From positions 1 through 64,000 of the forward strand of contig NZ_JABWDV010000394.1 of the NCBI RefSeq assembly GCF_013362995.1: DNA of 64,000 nt, in the 5' to 3' direction. The notes under the pieces were generated by a model that searched no databases, was not told where the DNA came from, and worked only from the letters and a program-made list of their open reading frames with translations. Below are positions 18,635-27,984 of the stretch, piece by piece; the stretch's first letter is position 1; the number at the start of each line of letters is the position of its first letter. The DNA comes from Streptomyces sp. TRM64462 (GTDB taxonomy: Bacteria > Actinomycetota > Actinomycetes > Streptomycetales > Streptomycetaceae). A program made the position numbers and the translations under genes.

Positions 18635-19876
18635 ATGAGCAAGAACCTGGAGATCTCAAGACGACGGCTCCTCGGCACCGTCGGTGCCGCAGGCGCGACC
18701 AGCCTGGTCGCCGGAGCGGCGGCGGGTGCGGCCGGGTACGCGGCCGCCGGCGGGGACGGCGACGGAGGACCCGCGCTGGCGACGGTCGGCTCGACACGAG
18801 TGCCGTTCCGGGGCGCGCACCAGGCGGGCATCCTCCAGCCGCTCCAGGCCCGCGGGCACCTGGTCGCGTTCGACCTGGCCCCGGGCGCGGGCCGCAAGGA
18901 GGCGGCCGCGCTGATGCGCCGCTGGTCGGCGGCGGCCGAGCGGCTGATGGCGGGCGAGCCGGCGGGCAGCGCGGACGGCGGCGTCGCCCGGGACGCGGGG
19001 CCCTCCGCGCTTACCGTCACGTTCGGGTTCGGTGCGACCTTCTTCGACCGTACGGGCCTGGTGGCGCGGCGGCCGCGGCGGCTGGAGCCGCTGCCCGCGT
19101 TCTCCTCCGACCAGCTGGACCCGAAGCGGTCCGACGGCGACCTGTGGGTGCAGATCGGCGCGGACGACGCGCTGGTCGCGTTCCACGCGCTGCGCACGAT
19201 CCAGAAGGAGGCGGGAAGTGCGGCGTCCGTGCGCTGGCAGATGAACGGGTTCAACCGTTCGCCGGGCGCCACCGCGCAGCCGATGACCGCCCGCAATCTG
19301 ATGGGGCAGGTCGACGGCACGGGCAACCCGAAGCCCGACGACGCCGGCTTCGACGGGCACATCTTCGTCGCGCCGGGCGGGGAACAGCCGTGGATGACGG
19401 GCGGGTCGTACGCGGTGGTGCGCCGTATCCGGATGCTGCTGGACGACTGGGACCGGCTGTCGCTGCAGCGGCAGGAGGCCGTCATCGGGCGCCGCAAGTC
19501 GGACGGGGCGCCGCTGACGGGCGGTACGGAGACGACGGAGCCGGACCTGGACAAGGTGGGGCCGGACGGGAAGCTCGTCATCGCGGCCGACGCACACGCG
19601 CGGATCTCGGCGCCGGAGCAGAACGGCGGCGCGACGATGCTGCGGCGGCCGTTCTCCTTCCACGACGGGATCGGCCCGGACGGGACGCCGGACGCGGGGC
19701 TGCTGTTCGTCTGCTGGCAGGCGGACCCGCTGAAGGGCTTCGTGCCGGTGCAGCGGAAGCTGGACCGGGGTGACGCGTTGTCGCGGTTCATCCGGCACGA
19801 GTCGAGCGGGCTGTTCGCGGTGCCGGGCGGGCCCGCGGAGGGCGAGTACGTGGGACAGCGGCTGCTGGAGGGATGA
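18635..19876 (+). CDS. dtpA: Tat-exported DyP-type haem peroxidase
   Basis: The 413-aa protein begins with a twin-arginine signal, EISRRRLLGTVGAAGA. DyP landmarks are FGFGATFFDRTGL, QVDGTGNPKPDD with the catalytic Asp of GxxDG, ADAHARISAPEQN with the likely proximal haem His, and MLRRPFSFHDG with the distal Arg. It starts 7 bp after copD. The order Sco, PCuAC, CopCD and DyP matches the S. lividans dtpA cluster, where DtpA is linked to maturation of the copper radical oxidase GlxA; the same role here is inferred. Confidence 0.92.
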   Translation: MSKNLEISRRRLLGTVGAAGATSLVAGAAAGAAGYAAAGGDGDGGPALATVGSTRVPFRGAHQAGILQPLQARGHLVAFDLAPGAGRKEAAALMRRWSAAAERLMAGEPAGSADGGVARDAGPSALTVTFGFGATFFDRTGLVARRPRRLEPLPAFSSDQLDPKRSDGDLWVQIGADDALVAFHALRTIQKEAGSAASVRWQMNGFNRSPGATAQPMTARNLMGQVDGTGNPKPDDAGFDGHIFVAPGGEQPWMTGGSYAVVRRIRMLLDDWDRLSLQRQEAVIGRRKSDGAPLTGGTETTEPDLDKVGPDGKLVIAADAHARISAPEQNGGATMLRRPFSFHDGIGPDGTPDAGLLFVCWQADPLKGFVPVQRKLDRGDALSRFIRHESSGLFAVPGGPAEGEYVGQRLLEG

Positions 19877-19930
19877 TCCGGCCGACGAGGAGCCGGTTTC
19901 GCGTGGACCTTGTTCCACGGGGACGTGCTG

Positions 19931-19944
19931 GTTTCACGTGAAAC
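19931..19944. other. parS site 2
   Basis: Exact GTTTCACGTGAAAC in the gap between dtpA and pheA. A small hairpin, CGTGGA/TCCACG at 19902-19919, lies just before it. Confidence 0.93.
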
Positions 19945-19997
19945 AGGGCTCAGGTGAATCCCGGTGTGAAGGTCGGCCACCTGGGGCTCCGGCGCAT

Positions 19998-20010
19998 TAG
20001 GGTGACCGGT
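19998..20010 (+). promoter_or_regulatory. Possible -10 element for a leaderless pheA transcript
   Basis: TAGGGT at 19998-20003 is 7 nt before the ATG at 20011, the spacing seen for leaderless Streptomyces genes. No ribosome-binding site is present. This is inference from sequence only. Confidence 0.35.
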
Positions 20011-20949
20011 ATGTCGGCCACGCGATTCACCTATCTCGGTCCCGAGGGCACCTTCACCGAAGCCGCCCTGCGCACGCTGCCCGAAGCGGCGACGCGGGAG
20101 CTGGCGCCGATGGTCTCGGTGCCCGCGGCGCTGGACGCCGTACGGAACGGGGAGGCCGCGGCAGCCCTCGTACCGATCGAGAACTCGGTGGAGGGCGGGG
20201 TCACCGCCACGCTCGACGAGCTGGCGTCCGGCGAGCCGCTGATGATCTACCGCGAGGTGCTGCTGCCGATCGCGTTCGCGCTGCTGGTGCGGCCGGGCAC
20301 CAAGCTGTCCGACGTCAAGACGGTCACCGGGCACCCGGTGGCTCAGCCGCAGGTGCGGAACTGGCTGCGGGACCACATCCCGGAGGCCGTGTGGGAATCG
20401 GCCGCGTCCAACGCGGACGGGGCGCGCCTCGTACAGGAGGGCCGGTTCGACGCGGCGTTCGCCGGCGAGTTCGCCGCGGCGACGTACGGGCTGGAGGCCC
20501 TGGTCAAGGACATCCACGACGCCGAGAACGCGGAGACGCGGTTCGTGCTCGTGGGCCGGCCGGCCCGGCCTTCCGCTCCGACGGGCGCGGACAAGACGTC
20601 GATGGTCATCTGGCTGCGCGACGACCACCCGGGCGCGCTGCTCGAACTCCTCCAGGAGTTCGCGGTCCGTGGCGTCAACCTGATGCTGATCCAGTCCCGG
20701 CCGACCGGTGCGGGCATCGGCAACTACTGCTTCGCGGTGGACGCCGAAGGGCATATCGCCGACCGGCGGGTGGGCGAGGCGCTGATGGGGCTGAAGCGGA
20801 TCTGCCCGAAGGTGCGGTTCCTCGGCTCGTACCCGCGGGCGGGTGTCTCCCGGGCGGACGTGCGGTCGCTGCGGCCGGGTACGTCGGACGCGGACTTCAC
20901 GGCGGCGGCGGACTGGCTGGCGCGCTGCCAGGACGGCCGCGGGGCGTAG
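20011..20949 (+). CDS. pheA: Prephenate dehydratase
   Basis: The 312-aa protein starts MSATRFTYLGPEGTFTEAAL. PDT motifs include PIENSVEGGVTATLDEL and the Thr-containing region SNADGARLVQEGRFDAAFAG. The C-terminal ACT domain (about 200-280, TSMVIWLRDDHPGALLELLQEFAVRGVNL) binds phenylalanine for feedback inhibition, although the usual ESRP is IQSRP here. It converts prephenate to phenylpyruvate. It has no chorismate mutase fusion. The start is ATG 20011, without a ribosome-binding site. Confidence 0.94.
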   Translation: MSATRFTYLGPEGTFTEAALRTLPEAATRELAPMVSVPAALDAVRNGEAAAALVPIENSVEGGVTATLDELASGEPLMIYREVLLPIAFALLVRPGTKLSDVKTVTGHPVAQPQVRNWLRDHIPEAVWESAASNADGARLVQEGRFDAAFAGEFAAATYGLEALVKDIHDAENAETRFVLVGRPARPSAPTGADKTSMVIWLRDDHPGALLELLQEFAVRGVNLMLIQSRPTGAGIGNYCFAVDAEGHIADRRVGEALMGLKRICPKVRFLGSYPRAGVSRADVRSLRPGTSDADFTAAADWLARCQDGRGA

Positions 20950-20957
20950 CCCGAAAG

Positions 20958-20966
20958 TTATCCACA
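20958..20966 (+). promoter_or_regulatory. DnaA box (TTATCCACA)
   Basis: Exact match to the classical DnaA-box consensus TTATNCACA. Confidence 0.6.
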
Positions 20967-21239
20967 GGGCGCCTTCTCAACCTGGGGACAAGTCGACATC
21001 GCTCACCCTGGAACACCCTCGCCGATCCGGACAAGGTCGATAAATCGGTGTAGTTACCTCACGCACATCCACAGCCGACCATGTCCGCCTCCGTCACCCC
21101 AATTCCTTTGATCAACCCCTTAGAGCGAGGAATTCCCACTCGAATGAGTGCACAGAGCGGGTTTGATCAGGGATTCCCGCGCCGCACGCACGACTTTCGG
21201 AGTGATCAATTCCGAAGTTCACAGCCCATCCACACACCC

Positions 21240-21278
21240 TGTGGATAACATTGCCGCCGCGAGCCCCTCTGTGGACAA
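21240..21278 (-). promoter_or_regulatory. Two DnaA boxes, minus strand
   Basis: TTATCCACA (21248-21240) and TTGTCCACA (21278-21270) read in the same direction, 30 bp apart start to start. The second is the form preferred at Streptomyces oriC. Confidence 0.6.
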
Positions 21279-21410
21279 GCACCCCCCAGGGAGGGGCGAT
21301 TGGGCCGTCGAATATCCGGCGCCCTTTACCGCCACCATCCACAATTCGCGCAATTCGGACAAAGCGACACGCTCGGTGATATGCGGTGGGGTGGGCCCAG
21401 AACACACCGG

Positions 21411-21422
21411 TAGCCTGGAGGG
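21411..21422 (+). promoter_or_regulatory. Possible -10 element for serS
   Basis: TAGCCT at 21411-21416 lies 6 nt before the GTG at 21423. The GGAGGG in between is too close to act as a normal ribosome-binding site, so the serS mRNA may be leaderless. Confidence 0.3.
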
Positions 21423-22700
21423 GTGATTGACCTTCGCCTGCTCCGTGAGGACCCCGACCGTGTTCGCGCCTCCCAGCGCGCCCGTGGAGAGGACGTCGCA
21501 CTCGTCGACGCCCTGCTCTCCGCCGACGAGCGGCGCAGGTCGTCCGGCGTCCGCTTCGACGAGCTGCGCTCCGAGCAGAAGTCGCTCGGCAAGCTCATCC
21601 CCAAGGCCTCTCCGGAGGAGCGGGCCGAGCTGCTCCAGCGGGCCGAGCAGCTGAAGGCCGACGTCAAGGCCGCCGACGCCGAGCAGCACGAGGCCGACGA
21701 GGAGACCCGGCGGCTGCTGCTCCAGCTCGGCAACATCGTCCACCCGGACGTCCCGGTCGGCGGCGAGGAGGACTTCGTCGTCCTGGAGACGCACGGCACG
21801 GTCCGCGACTTCGCCGCCGAGGGCTTCGAGCCCAAGGACCACCTGGAGCTGGGCGAGGCGCTGGGCGCCATCGACGTCGAGCGCGGCGCGAAGGTGTCCG
21901 GCTCCCGCTTCTACTACCTCACGGGTGTCGGCGCGCTGCTGGAGCTCGCGCTGGTCAACGCGGCGATCGCGCAGGCGACGGAGGCCGGGTTCGTCCCGAT
22001 GCTCACGCCGACGCTGGTCCGGCCGCGCGCCATGGAGGGCACCGGCTTCCTGGGCCAGGCCGCGGAGAACGTGTACCACCTGGAGAAGGACGACTACTAC
22101 CTGGTCGGTACGTCCGAGGTGCCGCTCGCCGCGTACCACATGGACGAGATCCTCGACGCCGACAAGCTGCCGCTGCGCTACGCCGGCTTCTCGCCCTGCT
22201 ACCGCCGCGAGGCCGGTACGTACGGCAAGGACACCCGCGGCATCTTCCGCGTCCACCAGTTCGACAAGGTCGAGATGTTCTCGTACGTCGCGCCGGAGGA
22301 CGCCGAGGCCGAGCACAAGCGGCTCCTGGAGTGGGAGAAGCAGTGGCTGACGTCCCTGGAGCTGCCGTTCCAGGTGATCGACGTCGCCACCGGCGACCTG
22401 GGCGCCTCCGCGTCCCGCAAGTACGACTGCGAGGCGTGGATCCCCACGCAGGGCAAGTACCGCGAGCTGACGTCGGCCTCCAACTGCGACAGCTTCCAGG
22501 CCCGCCGGCTGTCCGTGCGGATGCGCGAGGGCAAGAAGGTGCAGCCGCTGGCCACGCTGAACGGCACGCTCTGCGCCGTACCGCGCACGATCGTGGCGAT
22601 CCTGGAGAACCACCAGCTGGCCGACGGCTCGGTGCGCGTGCCGGAGGTCCTCCGGCCGTACCTCGGGGGCCGGGAGCTGCTGGAGCCCGTCGCCCGGTGA
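21423..22700 (+). CDS. serS: Seryl-tRNA synthetase
   Basis: The 425-aa protein starts [22 protein letters not shown] and has the N-terminal coiled-coil arm (about 30-100) that binds the long variable arm of tRNA-Ser. Class-II motifs are clear: motif 2 [29 protein letters not shown] and motif 3 with [19 protein letters not shown]. It charges tRNA-Ser with serine. It overlaps the downstream HAD gene by GTGA. A serine-tRNA-like gene lies about 0.8 kb downstream on the other strand. Confidence 0.96.
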   Translation: MIDLRLLREDPDRVRASQRARGEDVALVDALLSADERRRSSGVRFDELRSEQKSLGKLIPKASPEERAELLQRAEQLKADVKAADAEQHEADEETRRLLLQLGNIVHPDVPVGGEEDFVVLETHGTVRDFAAEGFEPKDHLELGEALGAIDVERGAKVSGSRFYYLTGVGALLELALVNAAIAQATEAGFVPMLTPTLVRPRAMEGTGFLGQAAENVYHLEKDDYYLVGTSEVPLAAYHMDEILDADKLPLRYAGFSPCYRREAGTYGKDTRGIFRVHQFDKVEMFSYVAPEDAEAEHKRLLEWEKQWLTSLELPFQVIDVATGDLGASASRKYDCEAWIPTQGKYRELTSASNCDSFQARRLSVRMREGKKVQPLATLNGTLCAVPRTIVAILENHQLADGSVRVPEVLRPYLGGRELLEPVAR

Positions 22701-23518
22701 GCGCCGCGCCCCTGAGCTCCTTCCCGTACCGGCTCGTCGCGACCGACCTCGACGGGACGCTGCTGCGCCCCGACGAGACGGTCTCGCGGCGCACGCGCGA
22801 CGCGCTCGCCGCCGCCACGGCGGCGGGCGCCGCGCACATCGTGGTCACCGGCCGGTCCGTGCCCTGGACCCGGCACATCCTCGACGACCTCGGCTACGAG
22901 GGCCTCGCGGTGTGCGGCCAGGGCGCGCAGGTCTACCACGCCGGCGAGCACCGGCTGCTGACGTCGCTGACCCTGGACCGGCAGCTCGCCGGGCTGGCCC
23001 TGGCGAAGATCGAGGCGGAGGTGGGCCCGCTGGCCATCGCCGCGAGCCGGGACGGCCTGGACGGCGAGGTGCTCATCGGGCCCGGTTACCGGGTGCAGGA
23101 GGGGCCGCTGCCGTACGTGCCGTACAGCGACCCGGCCGAGCTGTGGTCGGCGCCGCTGAACAAGCTGTACGTCCAGCACCCGGAGCTCGACGACGACGCG
23201 CTGGCGAGCGCCGCGCGGGAGGCCGTCGGCAGTCTGGTGGACGTGGTCATGGCCGGGCCGGGGATAGTGGAGCTGCTGCCGCTGGGCCTCAGCAAGGCGA
23301 CCGGCCTGTCGCTGGCGGCGCGCCGGCTGGGCGTGAAGGCGGCGGAGACCATCGCGTTCGGGGACATGCCGAACGACATCCCGATGTTCGCCTGGGCGCA
23401 GCACGGCGTGGCCATGGCCAACGCCCACGACGATCTGAAGGCCGTCGCGCATGAGATCACCGCCTCGAACGAGGCGGACGGCATCGCGGTGGTGCTGGAG
23501 CAACTGCTGGCCCGCTGA
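22697..23518 (+). CDS. HAD-superfamily (Cof-type) hydrolase
   Basis: The 273-aa protein has HAD motif [16 protein letters not shown], motif II VVTGRSV, the Cof cap domain, motif III Lys in [17 protein letters not shown], and motif [15 protein letters not shown]. It should be a Mg-dependent phosphatase of sugar phosphates or related metabolites. It is translationally coupled to serS (GTGA overlap). A second paralogue lies at 34724-35614. Confidence 0.9.
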   Translation: MSAAPLSSFPYRLVATDLDGTLLRPDETVSRRTRDALAAATAAGAAHIVVTGRSVPWTRHILDDLGYEGLAVCGQGAQVYHAGEHRLLTSLTLDRQLAGLALAKIEAEVGPLAIAASRDGLDGEVLIGPGYRVQEGPLPYVPYSDPAELWSAPLNKLYVQHPELDDDALASAAREAVGSLVDVVMAGPGIVELLPLGLSKATGLSLAARRLGVKAAETIAFGDMPNDIPMFAWAQHGVAMANAHDDLKAVAHEITASNEADGIAVVLEQLLAR

Positions 23519-23527
23519 GGGCCCACG

Positions 23528-23629
<102 letters not shown>

Positions 23630-23717
23630 GGGAGGGGCGGCCCGCGCGTGCCTACACGCGCGCTCGAAGCGGCCGCCCCGGGCAGCAAGCGACGGACGGC
23701 TCACGGAGTCTCGGTGG

Positions 23718-23783
23718 CTACTCCGGTGCCGGCCCCGCGCCGCCCTGCTGGGAGCTCGACGGACTCGTACTCTCCTCGGTCAT
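23718..23783 (-). CDS. Possible 21-aa small ORF
   Basis: ATG at 23783 follows GGGGAGGAGCG at good spacing. The short peptide starts MTEESTSPSSSQQ and is Ser/Gly/Pro-rich. No family is known. It lies between lpd and the tRNA-like gene on the same strand. The ribosome-binding site is the only support. Confidence 0.25.
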   Translation of the reverse strand: MTEESTSPSSSQQGGAGPAPE

Positions 23784-23875
23784 CGTCTCGCTCCTCCCCG
23801 GCATGGTGTGGTCGGTCATCTGTTCCCACGACACTGTGCCGGGGAGCGGCCCCTGCGCGCCAGCGATTTTCCGGC

Positions 23876-25279
23876 TCAGAAGTTGATCATGTGCCCGGCC
23901 AGGCCGTGGACGGCCTCCTTGACCGCCTCGCCCAGCGTCGGGTGCGCGTGCACGTTCCGCGCGACCTCGTGGACCGTCAGGTCCCACTGCTGGGCCAGCG
24001 TCAGCTCGGGCAGCAGCTCGGTGACGTCCGGGCCGATCAGGTGGGCGCCGATGATCTCGCCGTACCGGGCGTCGCTGATGAGCTTCACGAAGCCGGTCGA
24101 GTCGCCCAGGCCGTGCGCCTTGCCGTTCGCCGTGAACGGGAACTTGGCGACCTTGACGTCGAAGCCCTTCTCGCGCGCCTGCTCCTCCGTCCAGCCGAAG
24201 CTGGCGATCTGCGGCTGGCAGTACGTGGCGCGCGGGATCATCGGGTAGTCGAGCTCCATCGTCTCGGCGCCCGCGATGGTCTCGGAGGCGACGACGCCCA
24301 TGGCCTCGGCGGTGTGCGCGAGCATCAGCTTCGCGGTGACGTCACCGATGGCGTAGATGTGCGGCACCGACGTGCGGCAGCGGGCGTCGACGTCGATGGC
24401 GCCGCGCTCGGTGAGGCGTACGCCGGTGGCCTCCAGGCCGTACCCGGTGACGTTCGGGGCGAAGCCGATGGCCTGGAGGACCTTGTCGGCCTCGATGACC
24501 TTCTGCGCGCCGTCCTTGCCGGTGACCGTGACCCGGACCTGCGGGCCCGACTCGTCGATGGACTCCACGCGGGTGGAGGTCAGCACGTCGATGCCGAGCT
24601 TGCGGTACTGCTTGGCCAGCTCCGCCGAGACGTCCTTGTCCTCCAACGGCGCGACCCGGTCGAGGAATTCGACGATGGTGACCTTCACGCCGTAGTTGTG
24701 GAGCACGTACGCGAACTCGATGCCGATGGCGCCCGCGCCGGCGATCACGATGGACTGCGGCAGGTCGTCGGCGAGGATCTGCTCCTCGAAGGTCCACACG
24801 CGGTCGCTGCGCCGCGTGCCGGGCAGCAGCCGGGGCGTGGCGCCGGTGGCGATGATGCAGTTGTCGAACGTGATGGTGGTGCTGGTGCCGTCCGACTGGG
24901 CCACCTGAAGGGTGTTCGCGTCGAGGAAGGTGCCCCGGCCCGTGAACTCCGTGATCTTGTTCTTCTTCATCAGGAAGTGGACGCCCTTGACGCGGCCGTC
25001 CGCGACCTTGCGGCTGCGGCGGAACGCCTCGCCGTAGTCGAAGGAGACCTGGCCGTCGACCTTGATGCCGAACGTCTTCGCCTCGTGCTGGAAGATGTGC
25101 GCCAGCTCGGCGTTGCGCAGCAGCGCCTTGGTGGGGATGCAGCCGACGTTGAGGCAGACGCCGCCCCAGTACTTCTCCTCGACGACCGCGACGCGCTTGC
25201 CGAGCTGGGCGGCGCGGATCGCGGCGACGTAGCCGCCGGGGCCGGCTCCGAGTACGACGACGTCGAAGCGGTCTGACAT
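23876..25279 (-). CDS. lpd: Dihydrolipoyl dehydrogenase (E3)
   Basis: The 467-aa flavoprotein starts [27 protein letters not shown] (FAD dinucleotide motif). The redox-active disulphide is [16 protein letters not shown]. The NAD motif is [16 protein letters not shown]. The C-terminal dimer-interface active site is [17 protein letters not shown], with the His-x-x-x-x-Glu pair. It reoxidises lipoyl groups of 2-oxoacid dehydrogenase complexes and the glycine cleavage system. GGGGAG precedes the ATG at 25279. No other complex subunit is adjacent. Confidence 0.96.
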   Translation of the reverse strand: MSDRFDVVVLGAGPGGYVAAIRAAQLGKRVAVVEEKYWGGVCLNVGCIPTKALLRNAELAHIFQHEAKTFGIKVDGQVSFDYGEAFRRSRKVADGRVKGVHFLMKKNKITEFTGRGTFLDANTLQVAQSDGTSTTITFDNCIIATGATPRLLPGTRRSDRVWTFEEQILADDLPQSIVIAGAGAIGIEFAYVLHNYGVKVTIVEFLDRVAPLEDKDVSAELAKQYRKLGIDVLTSTRVESIDESGPQVRVTVTGKDGAQKVIEADKVLQAIGFAPNVTGYGLEATGVRLTERGAIDVDARCRTSVPHIYAIGDVTAKLMLAHTAEAMGVVASETIAGAETMELDYPMIPRATYCQPQIASFGWTEEQAREKGFDVKVAKFPFTANGKAHGLGDSTGFVKLISDARYGEIIGAHLIGPDVTELLPELTLAQQWDLTVHEVARNVHAHPTLGEAVKEAVHGLAGHMINF

Positions 25280-25429
25280 GGCTTGCTCCCCAGAGTGTGA
25301 GTACGGGTCGTACAGGGGGTGCGGTTCGCGCCCGGGCCCACAGTAATCCGGGTCCGGGCGGACCGCTGCGACGCCCGTCTCTCCTGTGGAAAACCCCTCG
25401 GGTCACCCCTCGGGGCCCCGTGGCGTTCT

Positions 25430-26152
25430 CTACTCCTCGCCGGCCAGCGTCAGTGTGCGCAGCTTCTGCCCGGCGTACCAGGTGGCCGCCGCGGTCACCG
25501 CGACCAGCAGCGTCACCGCGAGCGGCAGACCGACGTCCGAGGCGACGAGGCCTTCGCCGCGCGTGACCTTCTCGGCGACGGCGAGCGCCCACTGCTGGAC
25601 GCTCAGCGTGCGCGCCCCGGAGATCAGGCTGCCGAACAGCGTCTCCCAGACCAGCGCGTAGACGAGTCCGATGACGACGGCGTGCCGGCTGACCGTGCCG
25701 ATGAGCAGGAACAGCGCGCTGTACGCGATGGAAGCGACGAGCGCGGCGACCGTGTAGGCCACGGCGACCTGCTGGCCGTTGCCGTTGAGGATCAGGCCCG
25801 CGATGAAGGTGGGGACGGCCGAGAAGACCATGGTGACGGCGATGGCCACGAACAGCTTGGTGAGGATGATCGTGGGGCGCTTAACCGGCTTGGCGAGGAG
25901 ATAGACGATCGAGCCGTCGTCGATCTCCGGGCCGATCGCGCCCGTACCGGCGATGACACCGATGAGCGGCACCATCGTGGCGAGCGCGAACCCGCCGAGC
26001 ACATCGGCGGCGATCTGGTCGTCCGGGCCGTTGAAGCCCCGGACGGCGGCCGCGAGGAGCAGCAGCAGGGCGGGGAGGACGAAGAGGACCGCGGCGCGGC
26101 GGCGGCCCAGGAGCGCTCGGTAGGTGAGCCGGGCGACAGTGGGGTGATACAT
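25430..26152 (-). CDS. ABC transporter permease (ABC-2 type)
   Basis: The 240-aa protein has about six hydrophobic segments, starting MYHPTVARLTYRALLGRRRAAVLFVLPALLLLLAAA (first helix) and ending in LPLAVTLLVAVTAAATWYAGQ. The motif EIDDGSIVYLLAKPVKRPTI is typical of NosY/Nat-like permeases. It is the last gene of the four-gene exporter operon and starts 15 bp after the second ATPase gene. Confidence 0.85.
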   Translation of the reverse strand: MYHPTVARLTYRALLGRRRAAVLFVLPALLLLLAAAVRGFNGPDDQIAADVLGGFALATMVPLIGVIAGTGAIGPEIDDGSIVYLLAKPVKRPTIILTKLFVAIAVTMVFSAVPTFIAGLILNGNGQQVAVAYTVAALVASIAYSALFLLIGTVSRHAVVIGLVYALVWETLFGSLISGARTLSVQQWALAVAEKVTRGEGLVASDVGLPLAVTLLVAVTAAATWYAGQKLRTLTLAGEE

Positions 26153-26167
26153 GGTCGAGGGCTCCCT

Positions 26168-27079
26168 TCAGGCCGCGACGAGGTACGAGAAGACCGACTC
26201 TAGGGACTCGTCGGAGGGCGAGACCGTCAGCAGCCTGATGTTGTGGGCGCGGGCGACCCGCGGGAGGAGCTCGGTGAACCTGCCGAAGTCCACGGCCTGG
26301 ACGCGCAGGGCGCCCTCGTGGACGTCGACCTCGATGCCGGCCGTCGACGGGTCGGCGATGAGCGCGGCGGCCAGGGCGCGGTCGTCGCTGGAGCGGACCA
26401 GATAGCGGTGCGGACGATCCGTCATCAGGCGGCGGATCCGGCGGAAGTCGCCACTCGCCGCGTGCCGGCCGGCCACGATCACCTCGATGTGGGAGGCGAG
26501 CTGCTCGACCTCCTCCAGGATGTGCGAGGAGAACAGCACGGTGCGGCCGTCGGCTCCCATGCGCCGCAGCAGGTCCATGAGCTGCATACGCTGGCGCGGG
26601 TCCATGCCGTTGAACGGCTCGTCGAGGAGCAGCACGGACGGCTCGTGGACGAGGGCGGACGCCATCTTGACGCGCTGCCGCATGCCCTTGCTGTACGTGG
26701 CGATCTTCCGGTCCTGCGCGTACTCCATCTCGACGGTGGCGAGGGCGCGCTGGGCCTCGGCGGCGCCCAGACCGTGCAGCTCCGCGTTGGCGACGACGAA
26801 CTCGCGGCCGGTGAGGAAGTCGTACATCGCCTCCCTCTCCGGTACGACGCCGATCCGGCGGTACACGGACTCGTTGCGCCAGATGGGCTGCCCGTCGAGG
26901 GTGACGGAGCCGGTGGAGGGGGCGAGGAAGCCGCCCATCATGTTGATGAGGGTGGATTTTCCGGCGCCGTTGGGGCCGAGGAGGCCGGTCACACCGGGGC
27001 CGATGGTCATGGTGACGTCGTTGACGGCCACGACGTTGCCGAACCAGCGGGAGGCGTGGTCGATGTTGAGCGTGGTCAC
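26168..27079 (-). CDS. ABC transporter ATP-binding protein
   Basis: The 303-aa protein starts VTTLNIDHASRWFGNVVAV. Walker A is GPNGAGKST, signature YSKGMRQR, Walker B VLLLDEPFNGMDP, and the switch His lies in FSSHILEE. It overlaps the preceding permease gene by GTGA. It pairs with the permease at 25430-26152. Confidence 0.92.
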   Translation of the reverse strand: MTTLNIDHASRWFGNVVAVNDVTMTIGPGVTGLLGPNGAGKSTLINMMGGFLAPSTGSVTLDGQPIWRNESVYRRIGVVPEREAMYDFLTGREFVVANAELHGLGAAEAQRALATVEMEYAQDRKIATYSKGMRQRVKMASALVHEPSVLLLDEPFNGMDPRQRMQLMDLLRRMGADGRTVLFSSHILEEVEQLASHIEVIVAGRHAASGDFRRIRRLMTDRPHRYLVRSSDDRALAAALIADPSTAGIEVDVHEGALRVQAVDFGRFTELLPRVARAHNIRLLTVSPSDESLESVFSYLVAA

Positions 27080-27984
27080 AGCCCGACCTTTCGGTAGCGG
27101 CGCATCAGGACGGCGTACGAACCGGCGATGAGCGCGAGGACGACCAGCAGGTAGACCGCGCCTGCTCCGGCGCCGGGTCCGCTGCCGCCGGGGAAGGAGG
27201 TGGTGGCGCCGAGGAAGGCGGTCTGGACGCCGTCGATGAGGGTGACCGGCGAGAACAGGCCGAGCCAGGACACGGCGTCGAGGTTGTCGGTGCCCCAGGC
27301 GATGCCCTGGACGACGGAGACGGCGCCGTACGAGATGACGAGGACCGCGATGACGGCGGCGACACCGAAGCCCCGGCGGGGCGTCAGGGCGGCGACGACC
27401 AGGCCGATTCCGCCGAACAGGAGCGACATCAGCGCCACGGAGACCAACCCCTGTGCGAATCCCTTGGTCTGGTCGGTGAAGTCCATCTTGGCCAGCAGCG
27501 CGCCGACGTAGAGGATGACCAGCGGGGACGCGGTCAGGACGAACAGCGCGGACGCCATCGCCCCGAACTTGGCGACGACGTAGTCGACGCGCTCGATGGG
27601 GCGGGAGAAGTACAGCGGGACGGTCCGGAACCGCAGGTCGCGGGAGACGGACTGGGGCGCCTGGGCGGCCAGGTAGAGCGCGATGACCATCTGCATGATG
27701 ATCGCGTAGCGCGTGTACGCGACGGGCAGGTCGTTCATCTTCGTCGTGACGGCCACGGCGACCATGACCAGCGCCGGGACGCACATGATGCCGAAGAGGA
27801 TCATCGGCAGGACCTTGGACTTGGCGCTGCGGCCGAGCCCGTAGGCGCCGCGCAGGGACTGCGCGTACAGGGAGCGGCGGGCGTAGCCGCGGCCGAGGCG
27901 GGGGCCGTCGTAGTCGCGGTAGCCGATGTTGTGGATCTGCGTCTGGGACCGCGGGTCCTGCGTCGCTCGGGTCTGGGTGCTCAC
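27076..27984 (-). CDS. ABC transporter permease
   Basis: The 302-aa protein has a hydrophilic N-terminus (MSTQTRATQDPRSQTQIHN) and about six membrane segments (KVLPMILFGIMCVPALVMVAVAV to YLLVVLALIAGSYAVLM). SRDLRFRTVPLYFSRPIERVDYVVAKFGA matches ABC-2 permeases. It overlaps the upstream ATPase gene by four bases, indicating translational coupling. Confidence 0.87.
   Translation of the reverse strand: MSTQTRATQDPRSQTQIHNIGYRDYDGPRLGRGYARRSLYAQSLRGAYGLGRSAKSKVLPMILFGIMCVPALVMVAVAVTTKMNDLPVAYTRYAIIMQMVIALYLAAQAPQSVSRDLRFRTVPLYFSRPIERVDYVVAKFGAMASALFVLTASPLVILYVGALLAKMDFTDQTKGFAQGLVSVALMSLLFGGIGLVVAALTPRRGFGVAAVIAVLVISYGAVSVVQGIAWGTDNLDAVSWLGLFSPVTLIDGVQTAFLGATTSFPGGSGPGAGAGAVYLLVVLALIAGSYAVLMRRYRKVGL

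Larger units (their letters stand above)
20950..21422. other. Intergenic gap with DnaA-box cluster
   Basis: This 473-bp non-coding stretch is lower in GC than its neighbours. It contains TTATCCACA at 20958-20966 (plus strand), TGTGGATAA at 21240-21248 and TGTGGACAA at 21270-21278, plus several near matches and repeated TGATCA words. No gene is supported in it. Confidence 0.6.

Noticed and set aside
16606..20754. 1382-aa open frame on the minus strand
   Set aside because: It runs antisense to five well-identified genes (PCuAC, CopCD, dtpA, pheA), is Arg/Pro/Gly-rich without domains, and is caused by high GC at third positions.
20950..21422. T-box riboswitch upstream of serS
   Set aside because: I see no T-box consensus or specifier-loop structure, and T-boxes in actinobacteria are mainly associated with ileS.
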